Positions 35,486-44,057 of a DNA stretch of 64,000 nt are shown one piece after another (the stretch's first letter is position 1; each line of letters starts with the position of its first letter). A program made the translations under genes and the position numbers. Source of the DNA: Actinoplanes philippinensis (lineage in GTDB: Bacteria > Actinomycetota > Actinomycetes > Mycobacteriales > Micromonosporaceae); assembly GCF_900113015.1 (NCBI RefSeq), contig NZ_FONV01000003.1, forward strand, positions 310,001 to 374,000, given 5' to 3'. The notes beneath the pieces are model-generated. The model did not search any database. It saw only the letters and a list, made by a program, of their open reading frames with translations, and had not been told where the DNA came from.

Positions 35486-37551
35486 TGGCCGACGGCAAGG
35501 ACCCTCTCCGGTACTTCCGGATCGAGGCACGCGAGCTGATCGACCAGATCAGCGCGGGCGTGCTCGATCTGGACCAGCGGGCCGGGCCGGAGCCGGTGGC
35601 GAAGCTGCTCCGCTTCGCGCACACGCTCAAGGGCGCGGCCCGGGTCGTCAAGCAGAAGGACATCGCCGACCGGGCGCACGCGTTCGAGGAGATCCTGGTC
35701 CCGCACCGGGCCGACGCCGGGCCGCTGGCCGCCGAGGAGATGCGCGAGCTGCTCCGCCTCAACGACGAGATCGCGGCCCACGTCGCCGCCATGGAGAAGC
35801 CACCGCCGCCCGCGGAGACGGCGCCGGAGCCGGCCGCGGCCCACGAGCCGGAGCCGGAGCCGGCCGAGCCGATCACCCATCGGGCCGCCACCCAGGACCT
35901 CGACGAACTGCTCGACGCGATCGGCGAGACCAACACCCGGATGGCGCCGCTGCGGGCCGGCTGCGCCACCGTCGAGCGTCTGCAACGGTCCGCCGCGAAC
36001 CTCGCCGACCAGCTGCGCCTCGACCGGGGCACGGCCGGCGGGCCGGCGCGGGCCGCGGCGGTCCGGCTCGCCGGGGAGCTGGGCTCGGCCGGCCGCCGGT
36101 TCACCGACGCCGTGGACCAGATCGAACGCGAGCTCGACGACGTACGGGCCAAGGCCGAGGGGCTGCGGCTGGTGCCGGTCAGCTCGGTCTTCACCGCGCT
36201 GCGCCGGGCCGTCCGGGACGCCGCCGACGCCGAGGGCCGGCGGGTCCGGTTCGCCGCCCGGGGCGCCGGGATCCGGATGGGCGCGCACCTGCTCGGCCCG
36301 GTCAGCGGCGCGTTCCTGCACGTGGTCCGCAACGCGGTGGCGCACGGGATCGAGCCGGAGGACGTACGGCTCGCGGCCGGCAAGCCCGCCGAGGGTACGG
36401 TCACCGTCGAGGTCGAGCGGCGCGGGCGGTTCGCGGTGTTCCGGTGCGTCGACGACGGGCGCGGCTTCGATCTGGACGCGTTGCGGCGTACCGCCGAGGA
36501 CCGTGGCCTGCTGCCGCCCGGCGGCCCGCCGCCGGACATCGACGACCTGCTGCGCCTGGTCCTGCAGGGCGGCATCAGCACGTCGCCGTCGGTCACCGAG
36601 GTGGCCGGCCGCGGCATCGGCATGGACGCCGTCCGGGACGTCGCCGACCAGCTGCACGGCGAGGTGACGGTACGCAGCAGGCCCGGCCACGGCGCCACGG
36701 TGGAGCTGATGTTCCCGCTGGCGCTGCTGGCGATGACCGGGCTGATCGTCGAGGCCGGCGGCACCGTGGCCACGCTGCCGCTGGACACCGTCCGGGCGTG
36801 CGTACGGCTCGGCGCCGGCGAGGCTACCGCCGCCGTCGCGAGCGGACGGCTGGTCCACGAGGACACCGCCGCCCCGTTCCTGCCGCTGGCCGAAGCCCTC
36901 TACGCCGGGTCGACGGTGCCCGACTCGCCCGGCATCGGCGCCGCCGTCGTGGTGAACGGCCCGTCCGGTGTCTTCGCCATCGGTGTGGACCGGCTCGCCG
37001 GCACGTCCGCCCTGGTGGCCCGCCCGCTGCCGGACCTCGCCCCGGCGTCGCCGGTGATCGGCAGCGTCGCCGTCGACGCCGACGGCAACCCGCGGCTGGT
37101 GCTGGACCCGGCCGGGCTGGCCGACGAGGTGCTGCGCAGACATCGGAGCGACCGGCCGGCGGCCGCCGCGCAGGCCGAGCCGCTGCCGATCCTGGTGGTC
37201 GACGACTCGCTGACCACCCGGATGCTGGAGCGCAGCATCCTGGAGTCGGCCGGGTACGAGGTGGACCTGGCCGCCTCCGGCGAGGAGGGGCTGGAGAAGG
37301 CCCGATCCCGGTCGTACGGCCTGTTCCTCACCGACATCGACATGCCCGGCATCGACGGGTTCACCTTCGTCGAGCGGACCCGCGCCGACCCGCAGCTCGC
37401 CGTCGTCCCGGCGATCCTGGTCAGCTCGCGGGCCAGCGCCGCCGACCGGGACCGCGGGCGGGCGGCGGGGGCCAGCGCCTACGTGGTGAAGGGCGAGTTC
37501 GACCAGGAGCAGTTGCTGGAGCACATCCGGCGTCTGGTGGTCCGCACATGA
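35485..37551 (+). CDS. cheA: CheA histidine kinase with C-terminal receiver
   Basis: A 688-residue hybrid CheA. The HPt domain has the phosphorylated His46 (RFAHTLKGAARVV). An Ala/Glu/Pro-rich linker (~110-130) follows, and no CheY/CheB-binding P2 domain is obvious. The dimerisation helices and ATPase domain show N box HVVRNAVAHGIEP, G1 DDGRGFDLDAL and G2 VAGRGIGMDAVRDVADQLHG. A CheW-like P5 domain follows, then a receiver with DDS, phospho-Asp in LFLTDIDMPGIDG and Lys in AYVVKGEF. CheA-REC fusions (FrzE, WspE type) serve systems whose output is not the flagellar motor alone. The ATG overlaps the mcp stop by 1 nt. Confidence 0.93.
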   Translation: MADGKDPLRYFRIEARELIDQISAGVLDLDQRAGPEPVAKLLRFAHTLKGAARVVKQKDIADRAHAFEEILVPHRADAGPLAAEEMRELLRLNDEIAAHVAAMEKPPPPAETAPEPAAAHEPEPEPAEPITHRAATQDLDELLDAIGETNTRMAPLRAGCATVERLQRSAANLADQLRLDRGTAGGPARAAAVRLAGELGSAGRRFTDAVDQIERELDDVRAKAEGLRLVPVSSVFTALRRAVRDAADAEGRRVRFAARGAGIRMGAHLLGPVSGAFLHVVRNAVAHGIEPEDVRLAAGKPAEGTVTVEVERRGRFAVFRCVDDGRGFDLDALRRTAEDRGLLPPGGPPPDIDDLLRLVLQGGISTSPSVTEVAGRGIGMDAVRDVADQLHGEVTVRSRPGHGATVELMFPLALLAMTGLIVEAGGTVATLPLDTVRACVRLGAGEATAAVASGRLVHEDTAAPFLPLAEALYAGSTVPDSPGIGAAVVVNGPSGVFAIGVDRLAGTSALVARPLPDLAPASPVIGSVAVDADGNPRLVLDPAGLADEVLRRHRSDRPAAAAQAEPLPILVVDDSLTTRMLERSILESAGYEVDLAASGEEGLEKARSRSYGLFLTDIDMPGIDGFTFVERTRADPQLAVVPAILVSSRASAADRDRGRAAGASAYVVKGEFDQEQLLEHIRRLVVRT

Positions 37552-38606
37552 CGCGGGTGCTGATCGTCGAGGACTCCGCGACCATGCGGCACCACCTGCG
37601 GGAGGCGCTGCAGCCCGACCCGCAGCTGGAGATCGTCGGCGAGGCCGCGAACGGGGAACAGGCGGTGCAGATGGTCGCGCGGCTGCGGCCGGACGTGATC
37701 ACCATGGACATGATGCTGCCGGGGATCAGCGGGCTGGCCGCCACCGAGCAGATCATGGCGGAGCACCCGACCCCGATCCTGGTGGTGTCGTCGGCCGACC
37801 GCGAGGAGCTGTTCAGCACGTACAACGCGCTGGCCGCCGGGGCGGTCGACGTGATGGAGAAGCCACGCGGCGACGACTCGGACGCCGACTGGGCGGTGCG
37901 TCTGCGGACGTCGCTGCGGATGGTCGCCCGGATCCGGGTGATCACCCATCCCCGGGCCCGGCTGGGCCGGCGTGACACCCCGGTGCCGCCGGCCGGCCCG
38001 GTCCCGGCACCGGTGACGCCGCCCGGCGGGCTGGCCGTGGTGGCGGTGGGCGCCTCCACCGGCGGTCCGGCCGCTCTCACCGAGCTGATCCGCGGGCTCC
38101 CGCCGGCCTTTCCCACCCCGGTGCTGGCGGTGCAGCACATCGCGGCCAGCGAGCAGTTCGCCGTCGCGTTCTCCGACTGGCTGGCCGGGCAGACCGGCCG
38201 GGACGTGCGCTACGCCCGCGACGGCGCCCCGGTCGAGCACGGCGCCGGGCGGATCCTGCTGGCGCCGCCGGACCGGCACCTGTTCGTCCGGGACGGTCTG
38301 CTGCGGCTGAGCGCCGGGCCGCCCCGGCACTCCTGCCGGCCGTCGGTGGACGTGCTGTTCGAGTCGGTGGCCGACGAGTACGGCCCGAACGCGGCCGGCT
38401 GCCTGCTCACCGGGATGGGCCGGGACGGGGCGAGCGGGCTGCTGCAGATGCGCAACCGGGGGGCCGTCACGTTCGCCCAGGACGAGCACAGCAGCATCGT
38501 CTACGGCATGCCGCGGGAGGCGGCGCTGCTCGGGGCGGCCGCGCAGGTGCTGCCGCCGGGCCGGATCGCCGCCCGGCTGGGCGAGCTCACGGCGGTCCGC
38601 CGATGA
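37548..38606 (+). CDS. cheB: Protein-glutamate methylesterase CheB
   Basis: A 352-residue CheB. The receiver has Glu8-Asp9 and phospho-Asp54 (VITMDMMLPGISG), with KPRG as the conserved Lys. A Pro-rich linker (~140-160) leads to the methylesterase, whose catalytic triad is seen as Ser170 (VGASTGGPAAL), His197 (AVQHIAA) and Asp293 (TGMGRDGASGL). It removes methyl groups from the receptor and, when phosphorylated by CheA, provides adaptation. The ATG overlaps the cheA stop by 4 nt, and its stop overlaps the next gene by 4 nt. Confidence 0.93.
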   Translation: MTRVLIVEDSATMRHHLREALQPDPQLEIVGEAANGEQAVQMVARLRPDVITMDMMLPGISGLAATEQIMAEHPTPILVVSSADREELFSTYNALAAGAVDVMEKPRGDDSDADWAVRLRTSLRMVARIRVITHPRARLGRRDTPVPPAGPVPAPVTPPGGLAVVAVGASTGGPAALTELIRGLPPAFPTPVLAVQHIAASEQFAVAFSDWLAGQTGRDVRYARDGAPVEHGAGRILLAPPDRHLFVRDGLLRLSAGPPRHSCRPSVDVLFESVADEYGPNAAGCLLTGMGRDGASGLLQMRNRGAVTFAQDEHSSIVYGMPREAALLGAAAQVLPPGRIAARLGELTAVRR

Positions 38607-40588
38607 CACCGACCGTGCTGATCGTCGACGACAGCCTGACCGTACGGATGGACCTGCACGAGGCGTTCTCCGACGACGGGTTCGCGACGATCCTGTGCGC
38701 CACCGGGGAGGAGGCGCGCACCGCGTTCACCGGGGCCAGTTTCCAGGCGGCCGTGCTGGACGTGCTGCTGCCCGACGCCGACGGCCTGGAGCTGCTCACC
38801 GAGCTGCGGCGCACCCCCGGCCGGGACGGGGTGGTGACGATGCTGCTGTCCAGCGAGAGCGAGGTCACCGACCGGCTGGCCGGGCTGCGGATCGGCGCCG
38901 ACGAGTACGTGGGCAAACCCTACGACGCGGGGTACGTGGTGGCGCGTACCCGCCAACTGCTCGGGGAGACGCCGGACCGGGCCGCCGACCGCCCCACCGT
39001 CCTGGTGATCGACGACAGCATGACGTTCCGGGAGCGGCTGCGTGACCTGCTCGAACCGGAGGGCTACACGGTCCTGGCCGCGGCCGGCGGGGAGGAGGGC
39101 CTGCGGATGGCCGCCGACCGCCGCCCCAACGCGGTGATCGTCGACGGGGTGATGCCGGGCATCGACGGCGCCACCGTGATCCGCCGGATCCGGCTCGACC
39201 CGGCGCTGCGCGACACCCCGTGCCTGCTGATGACGGCCGCCGACGACTACGCCACCGAGATGCAGATGCTCGACGCGGGCGCTGACGCGTTCGTCCGCAA
39301 GCAGCAGGATCTCGCGGTGGTGCTGGCGAAGCTGGCGGCGGTGCTGCGGCAGAGCGCCGAACAGCTGCCGATCGAGGCGCTCGGCGGCCTGCACGGGCCG
39401 GGCAAGGTGCTGACCGTCGGGCCGGACCGTGACGAGCTGGACCGCTGGGCCGAGGTGCTGCGCGCCGACGGGTACGACGTGGTGCACGCCGCAGGCATCG
39501 ACGACGCCCTCGACCTGCTCGCCGCCCAGCCGGTCGACTGCATCGTGATCGGCCTCGACGACGACGTGGACCGGGCCCGGGAGGACTGCCGCCGGCTGCG
39601 GGCGGTGCCGCAGGTCGGTGATCTGCCGGTGGTGATGACCGGCGCCGAGGAGCGCATGCTGGACTGCCTGGCGGCCGGCGCCGACGACTACGTGCGCGAC
39701 ACCGACGTGCCGGAGGGGCTGCGGGTGCACGTACGCGCGCAGATCCGCCGCAAGCAGTCGCACGACGAGGCCCGCCGCATCCGGGAGGAGCTGATGCGCC
39801 GCGAGCTGGACGCCGCCGAGGAGCGGGCCGCCCGGCAGCTCGCCGAGACCCGGGCGGCGCTGGTCGAGGAGCTGGAGTGGCGCAACCGGGAGCTGGAGGC
39901 GTTCTCCGGGTCGGTGTCGCACGACCTGCGCGGCCCGCTCCAGGTGATCAGCAGTTTCGCCGAGCACATGCTGGAGGAGGAAGAGGAGCCGCTCGGCGAG
40001 AAGACCCGGTACCGGCTGACCCGGATGCACGCGGCCGCGATGCGGATGGCCGACCTCGTCGAGTCGCTGCTGATCCTGGCCCGGGCCAGCCGCGGCGAGT
40101 TGCGGCGGGAGCGTTTCGACATGACGGCGACGGCCCGCCAGGTGATCGGCGACGTCGCGGCCCGCGACCCGGAACGGCAGGTGACCTTCACGGTACGGGA
40201 GGAGATGACTGCCGACGCCGACGAGGGCCTGGTCCGGGTGATCCTGGAGAACCTGATCAACAACGCGGTGAAGTTCACCCGCAAGGTGGACGCCCCGGTC
40301 GTCGAGGTGGGCGCCGACGCGGGGCGGTTCTACGTGCGGGACAACGGCGCCGGGTTCCCGGCCGAGCAGGCGGGGCAGCTGTTCCGGCCGTTCGCCCGGC
40401 TGCACGACGCCCGCGACTTCCCCGGCACCGGCATCGGGCTGACCACCGTGCACCGGGCGGTCGAGCGGCACGGCGGGGAGATCTGGGCGGAGAGCGAGGA
40501 GGGCCGCGGCGCGACCTTCTGGTTCACGCTCCCCCCGGCCGACCACCCCGGGCCCGAGCGGCGCGGCACGGCACGCCGCTCGGGATAG
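38603..40588 (+). CDS. Multi-receiver hybrid histidine kinase (REC-REC-pseudoREC-HisKA-HATPase)
   Basis: A 661-residue soluble protein, the probable output of the che operon. REC1 (residues 1-120) has Asp53 (AAVLDVLLPDADG) and Lys in VGKPYD. REC2 (~130-250) has Asp in AVIVDGVMPGIDG. A third receiver-like domain (~270-390) is degenerate: the phospho-Asp position reads CIVIGLDDD and the Lys is replaced in DYVRDTD. A coiled coil follows, then HisKA with His in SGSVSHDLRGPLQVISSFAE and HATPase with NLINNAVKFTR, DNGAGF and GTGIGLTTVH. It can receive phosphate at two sites and also autophosphorylate, so it may integrate or reverse the CheA signal. A strong hairpin follows. Confidence 0.9.
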   Translation: MTPTVLIVDDSLTVRMDLHEAFSDDGFATILCATGEEARTAFTGASFQAAVLDVLLPDADGLELLTELRRTPGRDGVVTMLLSSESEVTDRLAGLRIGADEYVGKPYDAGYVVARTRQLLGETPDRAADRPTVLVIDDSMTFRERLRDLLEPEGYTVLAAAGGEEGLRMAADRRPNAVIVDGVMPGIDGATVIRRIRLDPALRDTPCLLMTAADDYATEMQMLDAGADAFVRKQQDLAVVLAKLAAVLRQSAEQLPIEALGGLHGPGKVLTVGPDRDELDRWAEVLRADGYDVVHAAGIDDALDLLAAQPVDCIVIGLDDDVDRAREDCRRLRAVPQVGDLPVVMTGAEERMLDCLAAGADDYVRDTDVPEGLRVHVRAQIRRKQSHDEARRIREELMRRELDAAEERAARQLAETRAALVEELEWRNRELEAFSGSVSHDLRGPLQVISSFAEHMLEEEEEPLGEKTRYRLTRMHAAAMRMADLVESLLILARASRGELRRERFDMTATARQVIGDVAARDPERQVTFTVREEMTADADEGLVRVILENLINNAVKFTRKVDAPVVEVGADAGRFYVRDNGAGFPAEQAGQLFRPFARLHDARDFPGTGIGLTTVHRAVERHGGEIWAESEEGRGATFWFTLPPADHPGPERRGTARRSG

Positions 40589-40611
40589 CACGATCTCGGG
40601 GCTCGCCGGGA

Positions 40612-40643
40612 CGGTCCGCCGGCCGGGAGCGGCCGGCGGACCG
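40612..40643. terminator. Bidirectional terminator after the che operon
   Basis: A perfect 13-bp stem CGGTCCGCCGGCC (40612-40624) pairs with 40631-40643 across a 6-nt loop, between convergent units. Confidence 0.8.
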
Positions 40644-40652
40644 GACGGCCGG

Positions 40653-43151
40653 TCAGTCGGTGCCGAGTGCGGTCACCGGGCTCACCCGGGCGGCCCGGCG
40701 GGCCGGCAGGACACCGGCCAGCGCGGTCAGCGCGACCAGCACGGCGAACACCCCGGCGAGCTGCCACACCGGGAAGGTGAGCGGCGCGTCGTTGGCGAGG
40801 GCCGAGATGGCGAGCCAGGCGTACGGGACTCCCAGCGCCAGCCCGAGCACCGCGCCGATCACCCCGTACAGGGCGGACTCGGTGGTGAGCATGGCGTGCA
40901 GGCCACCGCGGGACATGCCGACCGCACGGAGCAGGCCGGACTCGCGGACCCGTTCGACGACCGACAGCGCGGTGGTGGCGCCGACGCCGACGATCGCGAT
41001 GAGGACGGTCAGCCCGATCAGGGCCAGCGCGATCACCATCAGGGTCGCCAGGGCGCTGTTGATCTGGTCGCGCTGGTCGGCGAGGACCTCGACGCTGAGA
41101 TCCGGCTGGGCGCCGGCGGCGGCCCGGAGCGCCTGCAGGCCGGCGGAGCGGCCCTCCTCCCCGGAGCCGGCGGCGTCGGCGAGGACCCCGGTCGGTGCTG
41201 CGGGCACCCCGAGCCGGGTCAGGTCGGACGGGTCGAGCAGGGCCTCGGTGTGCAGCGGGGTCTGCCCGCCGAGCACGGCCGCGACGGTGAGGCGTACCTC
41301 CTTGCCCTCGCGTTTGAGGGTGATCTGGCCGCCGGTGCCGACCCCGGCGATGTCGGCGAGGTATCCGGCGATGATCGCCTTGCCGGGGGCGAGGTCGGTG
41401 ACGTCGCCGGAGGTGGTGTCCAGCCCGGCGAGGCGGGGCAGCGCGGTCATCGACAGGTCGGTGGCCCCGGCGTCCTGGTAGTCGCCGATGGTGATCTTGC
41501 CGGCCCACCGGTAGGGGGTGACCCGGGTCAGCTCGGTGCTCTGCTTCGCCCGGTCGGTGACGGCGGCGGTGAGGACGGTTCCGACGTCGCCCTTGAGCTC
41601 GAAGTCGGCGGGCGCGGCCGCGATGGTCTCCCGTTCGGCGAGGATCCGGACCGAGTCCCCGCAGACCAGCACCCCGGTGAGCAGGGTGACGCCGAGCGCG
41701 ACCACCACCGACACGGCGGCGGCGCGGCGGGCGCTGCCGCCGACCCCGCCGACGGCGAGCCGGCCGACCGGGCCGAACTTGCGCAGCGGCCATCCGGCGA
41801 GCACCAGGACCGGGCGGACCAGCACCGGCCCGAGCGCGATCAGCGCCACGAACGCCAGGCCGCCGGACGCGACGATGCCGAGCAGCAGGCGCTGCGCGTC
41901 GACATCGTCGTCGGGGGTCTTCGGCAGGCCGGTCCAGACCGCGTAGGCGACCCCGGCGGCGGCGATCACGAGCAGCACACCGGTGATCGCCCGGAGCCGG
42001 CCGACACCCTGCTTCGCGCCGGTGGTGGCAGCCGACCGCAGCGCCTCCAGCGGGGCGACACGCGCCGCGGACAGCGCCGGGGCGAGGACGGCGACGACCG
42101 TGATCAGCACGGCCAGGCCGACGGTTCCGGCCGCCTCGGCGACCGGGAAGCCGGGGCTCGCCACCTCGAAGCCGAACGCGGACAGCGCCGGCGGGATCAG
42201 GTGGCCGACGGCGAGGGCCGCGATCACGCCGGTGACGCCGACGACCAGGCCGGTCAGCGCGCCCTCGGCGGCCAGCGCGCGGGTCAGCGCGCCCCGGCCG
42301 GCGCCGACCGCACGCAGCAGGGCCAGCTGGCGCATCCGCTGGGCGAAGACGATCCGGAACGTGGAGGCGGCGATCAGGCCGGCCGCGAGCACGGCGACCG
42401 CGACGAACACCTTGACCACGATGAACACCTGGTCGACCTGGTCGGCGGCCTGGCGGGCCTCGGCGAGGCGGGTGTCGGCGCCGGTCGCGACCTCGGGCGG
42501 GCTCTCACCCCTGACCTGGGCGGCGATCTTCTCCGATACGGCCGACGCGTCCGCGCCGGCGTCGAGACGGATGTCGACCCGATCGAGCCAGTCGTAACCG
42601 GCGACACTGGCGGTGGGCAGCAGCCCGTACGCCAGGAAACCGAAGTCCTCACGCGCCTGTACCACCCCGACCACGGTGAGGGTGACCGGTTTGGCGTCGC
42701 CGCCGGGCGACACGGTGTGTTTCGAGCCGACGGTCAGCGCCATCCGCTCGACGGTGCGCGGGGTGACCGCGATCTCGCCGGCCGCCGTCGGGTAGCGGCC
42801 CTCGGTGACCGTGACGGTGCTCAGCGGCCCGCTGCCCGGGTCGGTGGCGATGACCAGGTTGCCGGCCGGCATCCGGACCCCGATCGAGGTACGGGGCACC
42901 GCCTCGGCCACGCCCGGGATCCGGCTGATCGTGTCGAGGTCGGCCGTCTTGATCTGGCCGTTCTGGACGACCAGGTCGACGGCCTCCGGGGTGCCGCTGA
43001 GCCCGTTGAGGACGCTGCGTTCGGTGATCTGCTGGGCCAGGACGGTGGCGTAGACGACGAACGAGGCGACGAGCACGGCCAGGCCGGTGAGCATCAGCCG
43101 GGCGGGGCGTTTGCCGACGCCGGCGAGCTGGGTGCGCAGGACGGGATTCAC
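40653..43151 (-). CDS. Large FtsX-type ABC exporter permease
   Basis: An 832-residue permease with two FtsX modules, giving about ten membrane segments. The opening is typical, QLAGVGKRPARLMLTGLAVL. After an external domain come LAAGLIAASTFRIVFAQRMR and QLALLRAVGAGRGALTRALA, a repeated central unit, then GATTALSVVERVRESGLLRA and VGMSRGGLHAMLTTESALYG. The C-terminus GVLPARRAARVSPVTALGTD is a family hallmark. Such two-module permeases with a single ATPase export lipids, peptides or act in antimicrobial-peptide resistance. The ATG overlaps the ATPase stop by 4 nt. The divergent two-component system suggests stress-induced expression. Confidence 0.9.
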   Translation of the reverse strand: MNPVLRTQLAGVGKRPARLMLTGLAVLVASFVVYATVLAQQITERSVLNGLSGTPEAVDLVVQNGQIKTADLDTISRIPGVAEAVPRTSIGVRMPAGNLVIATDPGSGPLSTVTVTEGRYPTAAGEIAVTPRTVERMALTVGSKHTVSPGGDAKPVTLTVVGVVQAREDFGFLAYGLLPTASVAGYDWLDRVDIRLDAGADASAVSEKIAAQVRGESPPEVATGADTRLAEARQAADQVDQVFIVVKVFVAVAVLAAGLIAASTFRIVFAQRMRQLALLRAVGAGRGALTRALAAEGALTGLVVGVTGVIAALAVGHLIPPALSAFGFEVASPGFPVAEAAGTVGLAVLITVVAVLAPALSAARVAPLEALRSAATTGAKQGVGRLRAITGVLLVIAAAGVAYAVWTGLPKTPDDDVDAQRLLLGIVASGGLAFVALIALGPVLVRPVLVLAGWPLRKFGPVGRLAVGGVGGSARRAAAVSVVVALGVTLLTGVLVCGDSVRILAERETIAAAPADFELKGDVGTVLTAAVTDRAKQSTELTRVTPYRWAGKITIGDYQDAGATDLSMTALPRLAGLDTTSGDVTDLAPGKAIIAGYLADIAGVGTGGQITLKREGKEVRLTVAAVLGGQTPLHTEALLDPSDLTRLGVPAAPTGVLADAAGSGEEGRSAGLQALRAAAGAQPDLSVEVLADQRDQINSALATLMVIALALIGLTVLIAIVGVGATTALSVVERVRESGLLRAVGMSRGGLHAMLTTESALYGVIGAVLGLALGVPYAWLAISALANDAPLTFPVWQLAGVFAVLVALTALAGVLPARRAARVSPVTALGTD

Positions 43152-43915
43152 CGGCCGGCCGCCAGGCTCTGCAGGGCGTCGGTGACGGCGGCGATGTCCG
43201 GGTCGTGGATCTCCCCGGCGAGCCGGCCGTCGGCGAGCATGACGACCCGGTCGGCGTACGCCGCGGCGCCCGGGTCGTGGGTGACCATGACGATCGTCTG
43301 GCCCAGGTTGCGGGCCGAGTCGCGGAGCAGGGCGAGCACCTCGGCGCCGGACCGGGAGTCGAGGTTGCCGGTCGGCTCGTCGGCGAAGACCACCTCGGGC
43401 CGGGAGACCAGGGCGCGGGCCAGGGCGACGCGCTGCTGCTGGCCGCCGGAGAGTTCGGCGGGCCGGTGGCCGAGGCGCCCGGCCAGGCCGAGCGTGGTGA
43501 TCAGCCGGTCCTGGAACTCGGTGTCGACCTTGCGGCCGGCCAGGTCGAGCGGAAGCGTGATGTTGGCGGCCGCGGTGAGCTGCGGCAGCAGGTTGAACGA
43601 CTGGAAGACGAAACCGATCCGCTCACGCCGGGCCTTGGTGAGCACCTTGTCCGGCTGCTTGGTCAGGTCGGTGCCGCCGAGCAGCACCTGACCGGAGGTG
43701 GCGGTGTCCAGTCCGGCGAGGCAGTGCATGAGCGTGGACTTGCCGGACCCGGACGGGCCCATGATCGCGGTGAACCGGCCGCGTTCGAAGCCCACGGTGA
43801 CGCCGTCGAGCGCGCGGACCGCGGTGTCGCCCGAGCCGTACACCTTCACCAGGTCGACGGCCGCGACCGCCGCCAGGCCGTCGCGTTCCGTCACGGGTGA
43901 GGACTGCCTCTGCAT
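43148..43915 (-). CDS. ABC exporter ATPase partner of the FtsX-type permease
   Basis: A 255-residue ATPase. ATG at 43915 is chosen because GGAG lies 7-8 nt upstream. Walker A GPSGSGKST is at residues 53-61, Q-loop FVFQSFNLLPQ, signature LSGGQQQRVALARAL, Walker [13 protein letters not shown] and H-loop VTHDPG. The LolD/MacB-like pattern and the 4-nt overlap with the permease gene make the partnership safe. It is divergent from the histidine-kinase gene, with 142 nt between them. Confidence 0.92.
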   Translation of the reverse strand: MQRQSSPVTERDGLAAVAAVDLVKVYGSGDTAVRALDGVTVGFERGRFTAIMGPSGSGKSTLMHCLAGLDTATSGQVLLGGTDLTKQPDKVLTKARRERIGFVFQSFNLLPQLTAAANITLPLDLAGRKVDTEFQDRLITTLGLAGRLGHRPAELSGGQQQRVALARALVSRPEVVFADEPTGNLDSRSGAEVLALLRDSARNLGQTIVMVTHDPGAAAYADRVVMLADGRLAGEIHDPDIAAVTDALQSLAAGR

Positions 43916-44043
43916 GTGAGCTCCAAGCTCGTCGAAGAATCGGACAGGAGGGATACTGGCCGATCGATGGGATGGGCCACATCCGCCCGCTGTCGGGGAG
44001 CCGGGTCTTACTTTCGGCCGATGATGACCGTCACCGGGCCGCC

Positions 44044-44049
44044 TACGCT
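44044..44049 (+). promoter_or_regulatory. -10 box of a probable leaderless promoter (two-component system)
   Basis: TACGCT ends 8 nt before the ATGATG start at 44058/44061. No Shine-Dalgarno lies between. Confidence 0.4.
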
Positions 44050-44057
44050 GGGTCACG

